Assembly: GCA_017694755.1 (NCBI GenBank)
Contig: JADIMO010000087.1
Coordinates: forward strand, 1-64,000
Direction of reading: 5' to 3'
Origin: Candidatus Cryptobacteroides merdavium
GTDB lineage: Bacteria; Bacteroidota; Bacteroidia; Bacteroidales; UBA932
DNA length: 64,000 nt
In this document: one piece after another, positions 18,992 through 27,978 of the stretch
How positions within the stretch are numbered: position 1 is the first letter of the stretch
Layout of the letters: the number at the start of each line of letters is the position of its first letter
Notes under the pieces: generated by a model
Seen by the model: the letters and a program-made list of their open reading frames with translations, nothing else
Databases searched by the model: none
What the model was told of the DNA's origin: nothing
Program-made: the position numbers and the translations under genes

Positions 18992-20179
18992 ATGACCATG
19001 TCTTTCCTCAGGATATTCATAGCCGCCATTGTGCTTTTTTTCTCCATGTCATGGCTTGATGCCCAGGACACGGGGGCATACAAGGCTCGTGTGGCGGCTC
19101 TGGAAAAGGAAATGGCCATCATTGACAGGCAGCTTTCGGACAATGCCTCCAAAAGCCGCAGCCTTCTGTCCGACCTCACTCTCATCAGAAAGCGGATATC
19201 CAACAGGAAGGAACTCATAAACGCCGCCGACAGGCAGATAAGGGTGTATTCCGACGGCATATATTCAGCCCAGAAGCAGATAAACCGTCTTGAAGAAAGG
19301 ATAGATACCTTATCTGAGCATTACGGCAGGCTGGTCAGGAGCGCATACAAGAACCGAGACGCCAAGATATGGTACATGTATATCCTCGCCAGCGAGAATC
19401 TCGGCCAGGCTTTCCGCCGGTACGGATATTTCAAGAACCTTTCCCGCGAGATAAATGAACAGGCGGTCAGGATAGAGGAGGCCAGGGCGGAGCTCGAGGC
19501 CGAGAAGGAGCGGCTGCAGCAGCTGAGGAAGGAGACTGAGCAGGTGCGCGGCCAGCGTGCCCGGGAACTCGCCTCACTTCAGGCGGATGAGAGGCGTGCC
19601 GAGAACACGGTAAGCACGCTCAAGCGTGACAGGAGAAAGTATGAACGGCAGCTTGCTGAGAAAAAGAAGCAGGTGGATGCTCTTAACAGGGAGATAAAGA
19701 GGCTTGTGGCAGCTGCGATGAAAGGCTCTGAAGACAAATCCGGTGACCGGCCTGTGGATTATAAGCTCGCTTCGGAATTTTCCAAGAACCGCGGAAAGCT
19801 TCCGTGGCCGGCAAACGGTCCTGTAGTGGATGGATTCGGCCAGCGCTATCATCCGGTATTTACCAAGATAAAGCTGCCATTCAACAACGGTATTGACATA
19901 GCCCTTTCTCCGGGAACATCTGTGAATGCCGTCTTTGACGGGGTGGTGAAGCAGATTGTGGTGATGCCCGGCTACAATATATGTATCCTTGTCCAGCACG
20001 GGAACTATTTTTCATTCTACTGCAAGCTTCAGACAGCGGCGGTGAAAGCCGGAGACAAGGTGAAGACAGGACAGAAGATGGGGACTGTGGATACGATAAA
20101 CGGCGAGACGAAGCTCCATTTCCAGATATGGCAGGACCAGTCACCGCAGGACCCTGAGCTGTGGCTCAGAAAGAAATGA
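18992..20179 (+). CDS. EnvC-like murein hydrolase activator, coiled coil + M23 peptidase domain
   Basis: Signal peptide, coiled coil, C-term GRGKLPWPANGPVVDGFGQRYHPVF...NNGIDIALSPGTSV. Confidence 0.88.
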   Translation: MTMSFLRIFIAAIVLFFSMSWLDAQDTGAYKARVAALEKEMAIIDRQLSDNASKSRSLLSDLTLIRKRISNRKELINAADRQIRVYSDGIYSAQKQINRLEERIDTLSEHYGRLVRSAYKNRDAKIWYMYILASENLGQAFRRYGYFKNLSREINEQAVRIEEARAELEAEKERLQQLRKETEQVRGQRARELASLQADERRAENTVSTLKRDRRKYERQLAEKKKQVDALNREIKRLVAAAMKGSEDKSGDRPVDYKLASEFSKNRGKLPWPANGPVVDGFGQRYHPVFTKIKLPFNNGIDIALSPGTSVNAVFDGVVKQIVVMPGYNICILVQHGNYFSFYCKLQTAAVKAGDKVKTGQKMGTVDTINGETKLHFQIWQDQSPQDPELWLRKK

Positions 20180-20211
20180 GACGAATTTGAGACGAATTAT
20201 TATATGCACTT

Positions 20212-21669
20212 ATGAAGAAAACCGTTTTTTTGACCGGTGCAACCGGAAATATGGGTTGGGCCGGCTTTCAGGAATTGTATGCAAGAAAAGAAAAATTCAA
20301 GATAAGGATACTGGCAAGGCGTAGCCGGAAAAATGAAAAAATGCTCACACCGTATCTTTCAGATCCGGCAGTCGAGATAGTATGGGGTGACCTTACACGC
20401 TATGATGATGTGCTTGCCGGAGTCGCGGGGGCAGACTATGTGCTTCATGTCGGAGGCATGGTGTCGCCAAAGGCTGACTCCTATCCGGAAAAGACACTGA
20501 AGGTGAATGTGTCGGCAGCAAGGAACATCGCGGATGCCGTCCTTGCCCAGCCGGACCGGGACAAGGTCAAAGTGGTGTACATAGGCTCGGTGGCGCAGTG
20601 CGGGGACAGGATGCCGCCTTTCCATTGGGGATGCGCAGGAGACCCTGCATATGCAAGTGCATTCGACATGTATGCTGTCTCCAAATGCGAGGCGGAAAGG
20701 ATAATAGCCGATTCCGGGATCAGGCATTGGGTGTCACTGCGCCAGTCCGGCATATTGTATCCCGGCATTTTCATGCAGATCAGTCCGACGCTGTTCCATG
20801 TACCGGTAAAAGGTGTGCTTGAATGGGCTACTATAGAGGATTCAGGCCGTCTGCTGGCCAATGTGTGTGAGGACTGGGTGCCGGATGAATTCTGGAACAG
20901 GATATACAATATCAGCAGCGGGGAGCAGTACCGCATGACCAACTATGATTTTGAAAGCAGGATGCTCAGCCCGATAGGAATAAAATCCATAGAAAAGGTG
21001 TTTGAGCCCCGGTGGTTTGCCACCCGGAATTTTCACGGGATGTGGTACACCGATGCGGATATTCTTGAGAACTATCTGCATTTCAGGGAGAATCTTCCGC
21101 TGGAGGACTATTTCAGACGCCTCACATCAAAGCTGCCGTGGTATTTTTCCCTTGCCAGATATGTCCCGGCTTCCCTCATCAAGGCGTTCCTGCGGCCTTT
21201 GGCTTATAGAAAGGGTCTCGGAACGCAGAGCTGGTTGAAGGATGATCCGGAGAAACTCGCAGCTTATTACGGATCCGAGGAAGAATACAGAAGCATAACG
21301 GGTTGGGAGCAGTTACGTCCGGCCCATATGGAAAAGAATCTGGACAGGGCTCTGGCTACAGGCGAGGCCGTTGTCCTCGACCATGGCTATGACACATCGA
21401 AGCCGGTGCATGAACTTTCCGCAGATGAGCTGGAAAAGGCTGCGGCTTTCCGTGGAGGCAGGTTCCTTGGCCCGGAAGAGTCCATAGGCACAAAAGGAGC
21501 TGTCTTTGAGTGGGAGTGCGAGAAAGGGCACAGGTTCAAGGCTTCCCTTGAATATGTCCTGCTCGGAGGAGGCTGGTGTCCTGAGTGCAATGCTGACAAT
21601 GCGGAAAAGGCAAGTACCGGAAGGAACCGGTTCATTTCGCAGATATTGTCTTCACCGTGCCGGGAATGA
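20212..21669 (+). CDS. NAD-dependent epimerase/dehydratase with C-terminal zinc-ribbon-like module
   Basis: N-term FLTGATGNMGWAGFQEL Rossmann motif, YAVSKCEAE; C-term WECEKGHRFKASLEYVLLGGGWCPEC. Confidence 0.8.
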   Translation: MKKTVFLTGATGNMGWAGFQELYARKEKFKIRILARRSRKNEKMLTPYLSDPAVEIVWGDLTRYDDVLAGVAGADYVLHVGGMVSPKADSYPEKTLKVNVSAARNIADAVLAQPDRDKVKVVYIGSVAQCGDRMPPFHWGCAGDPAYASAFDMYAVSKCEAERIIADSGIRHWVSLRQSGILYPGIFMQISPTLFHVPVKGVLEWATIEDSGRLLANVCEDWVPDEFWNRIYNISSGEQYRMTNYDFESRMLSPIGIKSIEKVFEPRWFATRNFHGMWYTDADILENYLHFRENLPLEDYFRRLTSKLPWYFSLARYVPASLIKAFLRPLAYRKGLGTQSWLKDDPEKLAAYYGSEEEYRSITGWEQLRPAHMEKNLDRALATGEAVVLDHGYDTSKPVHELSADELEKAAAFRGGRFLGPEESIGTKGAVFEWECEKGHRFKASLEYVLLGGGWCPECNADNAEKASTGRNRFISQILSSPCRE

Positions 21670-22147
21670 TATCTTCCTCTTTTTCTTTCAGATAGATTAT
21701 TCTCTGGTTGGAACTGCCCCTGAAAAGCAGTTCCGTATCTCTTTTTTCCAGGATGAAAGGTCCGTCCACGATGACATCCAGATATGGCAGGATCATGGAC
21801 AGCCTTTCGTCTGCCCTGATTTCTTCGATGGTGAAGCCGGTGTAGCACCATATCGTCTTGTCCGACTTCTCCTTGATTTTTCTTGCCAGTTCGGTAAAGG
21901 CTTCCACCTGATATAAAGGATCTCCTCCGGTGAATGTCACATTGCTGAATTCATCATCCAGGATTACTTTCAGCAGGTCGTCCACTTCCATGGGATGTCC
22001 GCCCGACATGTCCCATGACTGCGGGTTGTGGCAGCCCGGGCAGTGGTGCAGGCACCCTGCACAATATATTGAAGTACGGAGACCAGGGCCGTCGGCCATG
22101 GTCTCCTCCAGAATGTCAAGTATCCGTATTGTCATATTGCTGAACAA
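21632..22147 (-). CDS. nrdG: Anaerobic ribonucleoside-triphosphate reductase activating protein
   Basis: DGPGLRTSIYCAGCLHHCPGCHNPQSWD radical SAM motif; adjacent nrdD. Confidence 0.94.
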   Translation of the reverse strand: MFSNMTIRILDILEETMADGPGLRTSIYCAGCLHHCPGCHNPQSWDMSGGHPMEVDDLLKVILDDEFSNVTFTGGDPLYQVEAFTELARKIKEKSDKTIWCYTGFTIEEIRADERLSMILPYLDVIVDGPFILEKRDTELLFRGSSNQRIIYLKEKEEDIIPGTVKTISAK

Positions 22148-22177
22148 GAACTGCCCTATACAGGGACTGAGGTTGTC

Positions 22178-24385
22178 TTATTTGTGTACCACACGGTCTT
22201 TCAGTTCGGCGAGCTTGGCGCTGTTCCACCTGTTGGTGGTGCCGACGAGATATCCTGTGATGCGCTGGAGCTTGTCAATCCTGTGGCTGTGGCAGTGAGG
22301 GCATTCCTCAAGGTCTGCATCCGCATTCTCGAATCCGCAGTCCATGCACCTGTTTCTGTTGTGGTTCACGGAGCCGTAGCCGATGTTGTATTTGTCCATG
22401 AGGTCCACAATGGCCATGATGGCTTCCGGGTTGTGGGTTGCATCCCCGTCGATTTCCACGTAGAATATGTGCCCGCCCCTTGTGAGATCATGATAAGGAG
22501 CCTCGATTTCAGCCTTGTGCTTAGGGGTGCAGTGGTAGTAGACCGGCACATGGTTCGAGTTGGTGTAATATTCCTTGTCGGTGACTCCCGGGATGATTCC
22601 GAACTTTTTCCTGTCAGCCTTGGTGAATTTCCCTGCAAGCCCTTCTGCGGGAGTTGCAAGCACGCTGAAATTGTGCTGGAACTTCTCTGAATATTCGTTT
22701 GCCTTGTCACGCATGTAGGTGATGATTCTGAGACCGAGCTCCTGTGATTCCTCCGACTCTCCGTGGTGCTTGCCGGTGAGGGCGATGAGTGCCTCTGCAA
22801 GTCCGATGAAGCCGATTCCCAATGTGCCCTGGTTGATGACAGATTCGATGGAATCCTCGTCATTCAGATTCTCGCTTCCGAGCCACAGCGCACCCATAAG
22901 GAGAGGGAACTGCTTCTTGAGTGCTGTCTTCTGGAAATCATATCTTTCGCAGAGCTGCCTTGCCGTGATGTCAAGGGCCCAGTCCAGTTTGTGGAAGAAT
23001 TTTTTGAGCCTTTCATTCCTGTCCTCCTCGTTCATGCATTCTATGGCAAGACGGACAAGGTTTATTGTAGTGAATGAAAGATTGCCCCTTCCGATGGATG
23101 TCTTCGGTCCGAACCTGTTCTCGAATACCCTTGTGCGGCATCCCATCGTGGCCACCTCATACTGGTAGCGTTCCGGGTCATCCTCTCTCCACAGTTCATG
23201 CCTGTTGAACGTGGCATCGAGGTTGAGGAAGTTGGGGAAGAACCTTCTTGCGGACACCTTGCAGGCAAATTTGTAGAGATCGTAGTTCTTGTCTTCAGGC
23301 AGATAGCTGACACCGCGCTTCTTCTTCCAGATCTGGATAGGGAAGATGGCCGTCGAGCCGTTGCCGACCCCTTCATATGTGGTGTTGAGGATTTCGCGAA
23401 TCACGCAGCGCCCTTCAGCGGATGTGTCTGTACCGTAGTTGATGGAACTGAACACCACCTGGTTGCCACCCCTTGAGTGGATTGAGTTCATGTTGTGTAC
23501 GAATGCTTCCATCGACTGGTGTACTCTGCTTACAGTCATGTTGATGGCATGCTGGATAACCCTTTCCTCCCCCTGTATGCCCAGAAGGTCGTGCTTGATG
23601 TAGTCATCTATATGGACATCCTTGAGATGGCTGTAGTCCTCTCCGCTGATTTCGCTTATCTTGTCGATCTCTTCATGGAATGTCTTTCTTACGAAGGGTG
23701 CCATGTAGAAGTCAAAGGCGGGTATCGCCTGTCCTCCGTGCATCTCGTTCTGCACTGTCTCCATCGATATGCAGCCGAGGATGCTGGCGGTCTCTATCCT
23801 CTTGGCCGGCCTTGATTCACCGTGTCCTGCAAAGAACCCGTTCTTCAGGATCTTGTCCAAAGGATGCTGAACGCAAGTGAGACTCTTGGTAGGATAATAA
23901 TCCTTGTCATGCACATGTATATATGAGTTCTGCACGGCTTCCTTCACATCTTCCGACAGCAGGCATTCGTCTACGAATGACTTTGTGGATTCCGAGGCAA
24001 ACTTCATCATCATGCCGGCCGGCGTGTCCGCATTCATGTTGGCGTTTTCCCTGGTCACGTCCGTGGCCTGGGCTTCGATGATTTCCTTGAATATCTCGCG
24101 TGACTTTGCCTTCCTCGCGAGGTTCCTCTGGTTGCGGTAAGCAATGTATTTCTTGGCGACCTCCTTCCTCGGGCTGTTCATCAGTTCCATTTCGACATGG
24201 TCCTGGATGTCCTCCACGCTCATGCTTTCCGTCTCGATCTTTGAAACGGTGGCGGCAATCTCGGCAGCAAGCACTATGTCTTCCCCTGCCTCTGTAACAT
24301 CCATTGCCTTGAGGACAGCATCAATGATTTTTCTCTTGTCGAAGTCAACGACCCTTCCGTCGCGTTTGATTACAAATTTCACCAT
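22178..24385 (-). CDS. nrdD: Anaerobic ribonucleoside-triphosphate reductase
   Basis: N-term ATP-cone (VIKRDGRVVDFDKRKI); C-term Zn site CMDCGFENADADLEECPHCHS, RITGYLVGT. Confidence 0.97.
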   Translation of the reverse strand: MVKFVIKRDGRVVDFDKRKIIDAVLKAMDVTEAGEDIVLAAEIAATVSKIETESMSVEDIQDHVEMELMNSPRKEVAKKYIAYRNQRNLARKAKSREIFKEIIEAQATDVTRENANMNADTPAGMMMKFASESTKSFVDECLLSEDVKEAVQNSYIHVHDKDYYPTKSLTCVQHPLDKILKNGFFAGHGESRPAKRIETASILGCISMETVQNEMHGGQAIPAFDFYMAPFVRKTFHEEIDKISEISGEDYSHLKDVHIDDYIKHDLLGIQGEERVIQHAINMTVSRVHQSMEAFVHNMNSIHSRGGNQVVFSSINYGTDTSAEGRCVIREILNTTYEGVGNGSTAIFPIQIWKKKRGVSYLPEDKNYDLYKFACKVSARRFFPNFLNLDATFNRHELWREDDPERYQYEVATMGCRTRVFENRFGPKTSIGRGNLSFTTINLVRLAIECMNEEDRNERLKKFFHKLDWALDITARQLCERYDFQKTALKKQFPLLMGALWLGSENLNDEDSIESVINQGTLGIGFIGLAEALIALTGKHHGESEESQELGLRIITYMRDKANEYSEKFQHNFSVLATPAEGLAGKFTKADRKKFGIIPGVTDKEYYTNSNHVPVYYHCTPKHKAEIEAPYHDLTRGGHIFYVEIDGDATHNPEAIMAIVDLMDKYNIGYGSVNHNRNRCMDCGFENADADLEECPHCHSHRIDKLQRITGYLVGTTNRWNSAKLAELKDRVVHK

Positions 24386-24462
24386 GATTTTCAGAGTAAA
24401 AATTTATGAAGACCAGGATGGCACCGCCAGCCTCGGCCTCAGTCGGAGTTTGTTTGCCATTG

Positions 24463-24481
24463 CCGGCAGATGACCTGCCGG
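24463..24481 (-). promoter_or_regulatory. 5' UTR hairpin of nrdD
   Basis: CCGGCAG-ATGAC-CTGCCGG perfect stem between the -7 box (24492-24499, minus) and the nrdD start. Confidence 0.5.
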
Positions 24482-24557
24482 AGTGTGAGGACAAATATAG
24501 TTCAAATATGCTTACCTTCTCGGGAAAGTGCCTTTAAAAGTTTTCAACATATATAAA

Positions 24558-24591
24558 AATAATCTGTTAACTTGCTTGTTAACAGATTATT
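24558..24591 (-). terminator. Perfect 14-bp inverted repeat, likely terminator of the PPTase gene
   Basis: AATAATCTGTTAAC-TTGCTT-GTTAACAGATTATT; on the minus strand followed by TTTAT. Confidence 0.6.
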
Positions 24592-24669
24592 ATAAAGAAA
24601 TCAAATTTGAAAAATTCAAAATTGTATAACAAGTTTGTTCCGTTGGGGACAATGGATCAAGAAGCCCCG

Positions 24670-25308
24670 TCAGCCTACCACCCAGACCAGGACATGCCTG
24701 TCAAAAGTGATGTAGCTGAGTTCAAAATCCTCTTCGTACCCGTCCTTGTGGATGAATGTCGCGTCAAGTTCACCTTCGTCTTTCGGATTGAATCTTTTTA
24801 CCCTGATCTGCTCTGCAAAGTCCACCTTGCTTTGGGACATCCTCTTGAATATGGCTTCCTTGGCGCACCAGTAGAGTGCGAGCTGCTCGTTAAGTCTGTC
24901 GTCCTCGTCAAGGTCTTCCCTTTCGTCCTCGGAGAGCGCCTTTTCCTTTACCGTGCTGAAGTCCCTGTCCACCGACTCCATGTCAATGCCGAGATCTTCC
25001 TCCTGATGGGTGATGATGGCCACATATCTGTCGGTGTGTGTGATGCTTATGTTGGTTATGCAATTTTCGAGGAACGGCTTCCCGTTGTCATGGTGGCTGA
25101 GGTACACCTTGTCTTCAAACACTTCGTTGAGCAGGGCGCGGACGGCAAGCCTCTGCTTCCGCATGTTTTCATTCCTTATGAGGGATATCTCCTCCATCTC
25201 GTCTGACGGCACCGAACTCAGCTGTATGAGTTCCTCTTCCGTTTCGGTTATCTTCCATACCGAAACTTCTGCCTTGTTGTCAAGTGTTTTTCTAAAATAC
25301 AGTCCCAT
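24670..25308 (-). CDS. 4'-phosphopantetheinyl transferase superfamily protein
   Basis: ISITHTDRYVAII, DLGIDMESVDRDF, YWCAKEAIFKR motifs. Confidence 0.88.
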   Translation of the reverse strand: MGLYFRKTLDNKAEVSVWKITETEEELIQLSSVPSDEMEEISLIRNENMRKQRLAVRALLNEVFEDKVYLSHHDNGKPFLENCITNISITHTDRYVAIITHQEEDLGIDMESVDRDFSTVKEKALSEDEREDLDEDDRLNEQLALYWCAKEAIFKRMSQSKVDFAEQIRVKRFNPKDEGELDATFIHKDGYEEDFELSYITFDRHVLVWVVG

Positions 25309-25377
25309 TATAATAAAGACATATCAATTCAAGGTCATGACAAAGTGTCCCCGGTGACTCCAATATACGACAATCCT

Positions 25378-25492
25378 GTGCGTGCCGACCAGGCACACAC
25401 AAGGCAACGCTCCGATTCATCATCGGAGTCCGCATTAAGTATCATATAGATGCGGTCCGACAGCGGATCTTCTGAGATTGATTCCGCCGCTG
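25378..25492 (-). ncRNA. Four-hairpin structured leader or ncRNA candidate upstream of PPTase
   Basis: Stems at 25378-25400, 25410-25428, 25430-25455 and about 25461-25492; promoter with -7 at 25551-25558 on minus. Confidence 0.5.
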
Positions 25493-25549
25493 GCTGATTC
25501 GTCAATATAGGACTGGGAGGTTCCACTTGTCTTACAATAATTAATTTCC

Positions 25550-25615
25550 GCAAATATAGTCAGAAACCGAGAGCAGAGCAAATTTATTTGCTATGCCGAG
25601 GCGCCACAGTATAAA
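25550..25615 (-). promoter_or_regulatory. Promoter-embedded palindromic repeat, copy A
   Basis: Minus: TTTATACTGTGGCGCCTCGGCATAGCAAATAAATTTGCTCTGCTCTCGGTTTCTGACTATATTTGC. Confidence 0.75.
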
Positions 25616-25649
25616 TGACCGTCAGGTCAAATATAGTCATTTTTTTTAT

Positions 25650-25657
25650 TATATTTG
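25650..25657 (+). promoter_or_regulatory. -7 box for mdh
   Basis: TATATTTG about 40 nt upstream of mdh ATG. Confidence 0.55.
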
Positions 25658-25696
25658 CAGTCTGTCAGACAATACATGTTCTAAATTATAGTTATT

Positions 25697-26692
25697 ATGA
25701 GTTTTTTGACCAATGACAAACTGACCATTGTCGGCGCAGCCGGAATGATCGGTTCAAATATGGCCCAGACGGCCATGATGATGAGGCTTACGCCTAATCT
25801 CTGTCTATATGACCCGTACGGGGCAGGTCTTGAGGGCGTGGCAGAGGAGATGTACCACTGTGCATTTGAAGGAGCCAACATCACTTACACCACAGACATG
25901 AAGGAGGCTCTTACAGGTGCAAAATATGTGATTTCATCAGGCGGAGCTCCGCGCAAGCAGGGAATGACCCGCGAGGATCTTCTCAAAGGCAACTGCGAGA
26001 TCGCCGAGCAGCTCGGAAAGGACCTCAAGGCATATTGTCCGGATGTGAAGCATGTGGTGATCATCTTCAACCCTGCTGACCTCACAGGTCTCGTGACACT
26101 TCTCCATTCAGGCCTTAAGCCTTCTCAGGTCACTACCCTTGCGGCTCTCGACTCCACCCGTCTCCAGAGTGCCCTCGCACAGGAGTTCGGTGTACAGCAG
26201 AGCACTGTGAAGAACTGCCACACCTACGGCGGGCACGGCGAGCAGATGGCAGTCTTCGCTTCCAAGGTGACTGTAGACGGCAAGCCTTTCTCCGAACTGC
26301 TCGGCACCAAGCTTCCTCTCGTAAGATGGGAAGAGATCAAGGGCAATGTGATCCAGGGCGGAAAGAGGATCATTGAGCTCCGCGGCCGCTCTTCATTCCA
26401 GAGCCCGGCATATGTTTCAGTTGAAATGATAGCTGCGGCAATGGGCGGAAAGAAGTTCGAATGGCCTGCAGGATGTTATGTGAATACAGAGAAATATCAC
26501 AATGTGATGATGGCCATGCCTACGGTAATCGACGAGACAGGAGTCCACTATGGTGAAATCGAGGGTACTGCAGAAGAAATGGCTGCCCTTGACGCATCCT
26601 ACGCACACCTTTGCGCAATGCGTGACGAGATCATCGGCCTCGGCATCATCCCGCCTGTGGCAGAATGGAAGACAGTCAATCCTAATCTCTGA
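25697..26692 (+). CDS. mdh: Malate dehydrogenase
   Basis: TIVGAAGMIGSNMAQTA, SSGGAPRKQGMTREDLLKGN, CHTYGGHGEQM. Confidence 0.88.
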   Translation: MSFLTNDKLTIVGAAGMIGSNMAQTAMMMRLTPNLCLYDPYGAGLEGVAEEMYHCAFEGANITYTTDMKEALTGAKYVISSGGAPRKQGMTREDLLKGNCEIAEQLGKDLKAYCPDVKHVVIIFNPADLTGLVTLLHSGLKPSQVTTLAALDSTRLQSALAQEFGVQQSTVKNCHTYGGHGEQMAVFASKVTVDGKPFSELLGTKLPLVRWEEIKGNVIQGGKRIIELRGRSSFQSPAYVSVEMIAAAMGGKKFEWPAGCYVNTEKYHNVMMAMPTVIDETGVHYGEIEGTAEEMAALDASYAHLCAMRDEIIGLGIIPPVAEWKTVNPNL

Positions 26693-26816
26693 GACATGTT
26701 GTGCGCCGCATCCTTTCCGCCAAGGTAAGGATTTCATGATAAATCAGTTGTGGAATTCTATACTTATCTATAAGTCTATAAGGAAAGGGACCTTGCATGC
26801 ATCTGAGAACATATCG

Positions 26817-26849
26817 GAGGGTGAACCGGAAATTTCGTGGTTCACCCTC
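26817..26849 (+). terminator. Strong hairpin downstream of mdh
   Basis: GAGGGTGAACC...GGTTCACCCTC, 11-bp perfect stem, followed by TTCTGTTTG. Confidence 0.55.
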
Positions 26850-27113
26850 TTCTGTTTGTGCAGGCTGGCCGGATGTCTGTACGGGCTGGCCGGACCTGTT
26901 CCGGAGTCCCCGTACCACGTAAGGAAAAATCATTGTCCGGGCACTTCGTCTGCATTCCGTTTCGCATATCCATTTTCCGGTATGGTCATCAAATAATTTT
27001 CAGAATCAGGAAAAAATAAGTAGATTTGTCCGTCTGTGCAAAGGTTTTGCGCTGACTCCCGGAATTTGCCCGGGGCAATGTCTCCCGGGTGCAATAAAAT
27101 ATTATATACAGCA

Positions 27114-27959
27114 ATGGCTAATATTGATGAATTGCAAAGGATCTCTTCCCAGGTGAGAAGGGACATCATCCGTATGGTGACATCTGCCGGTTCCGGACAT
27201 CCCGGCGGCTCCATGAGCAGTGCCGATTTTCTGACGGCCTTGTATTTCAATGTCATGAATCATGACCCGGCTTCATGGACCCGTGAAGGCAAGGGTCAGG
27301 ACATCTTCATCCTTTCCGCCGGTCACCTGACACCGGTGTATTATTCACTCCTTGCAAGGTGCGGCTATTTTGATGTTTCCGAGCTGGGGACATTCAGGAA
27401 GCTCGGCACCAGGCTTCAGGGACATCCGAGTGTGGACAGCGGGGTCCCGGGCATATTCCAGGCGTCCGGCTCACTTGGCCAGGGGCTTTCTGCCGCCGCC
27501 GGGGCAGCTCTCGGAAAGAAACTTGACGGAGACTGCAACCGTGTGTATGTCCTGCTTGGAGACGGTGAGTGTGAAGAGGGGCAGATCTGGGAGGCGGCAA
27601 TGTTCTGCGCACATCACAAGATTGACAATCTCGTGGCCATTACTGACTGGAACAGGCAGCAGATTGACGGCCGTGTTGAAAATGTGGCCGGACTGGTGAA
27701 CCTGAAAGGCAAATGGGAGGCTTTCGGCTGGGAGGTCCTGGAGTGTGACGGCCATGACTTTGCAGAAATCCTTGATGCCTATGCCGAGGCAGGGAAGCTG
27801 TGCGGCAAGGGCAAGCCGGTGATGATACTCATGAAGACGGAGATGGGCAAAGGAGTGGATTTCATGGAAGGCACTCACAAATGGCATGGGAAAGCCACTG
27901 ACCCGGAGCAGTGCGAAAAGGCGCTTTCACAGCTTGAGGAAACTCTCGGAGACTATTAA
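27114..27959 (+). CDS. Transketolase N-terminal subunit
   Basis: SAGSGHPGGSMSSADFLTALYF, GDGECEEGQIWEAAMF. Confidence 0.94.
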   Translation: MANIDELQRISSQVRRDIIRMVTSAGSGHPGGSMSSADFLTALYFNVMNHDPASWTREGKGQDIFILSAGHLTPVYYSLLARCGYFDVSELGTFRKLGTRLQGHPSVDSGVPGIFQASGSLGQGLSAAAGAALGKKLDGDCNRVYVLLGDGECEEGQIWEAAMFCAHHKIDNLVAITDWNRQQIDGRVENVAGLVNLKGKWEAFGWEVLECDGHDFAEILDAYAEAGKLCGKGKPVMILMKTEMGKGVDFMEGTHKWHGKATDPEQCEKALSQLEETLGDY

Positions 27960-27978
27960 TCTGATAAAGGCAAGGGAT

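Noticed and set aside
25335-25553. 72-aa minus-strand ORF in the structured leader
   Set aside because: Would have to initiate at a TTG inside the -7 box; hairpin content explains the region better.
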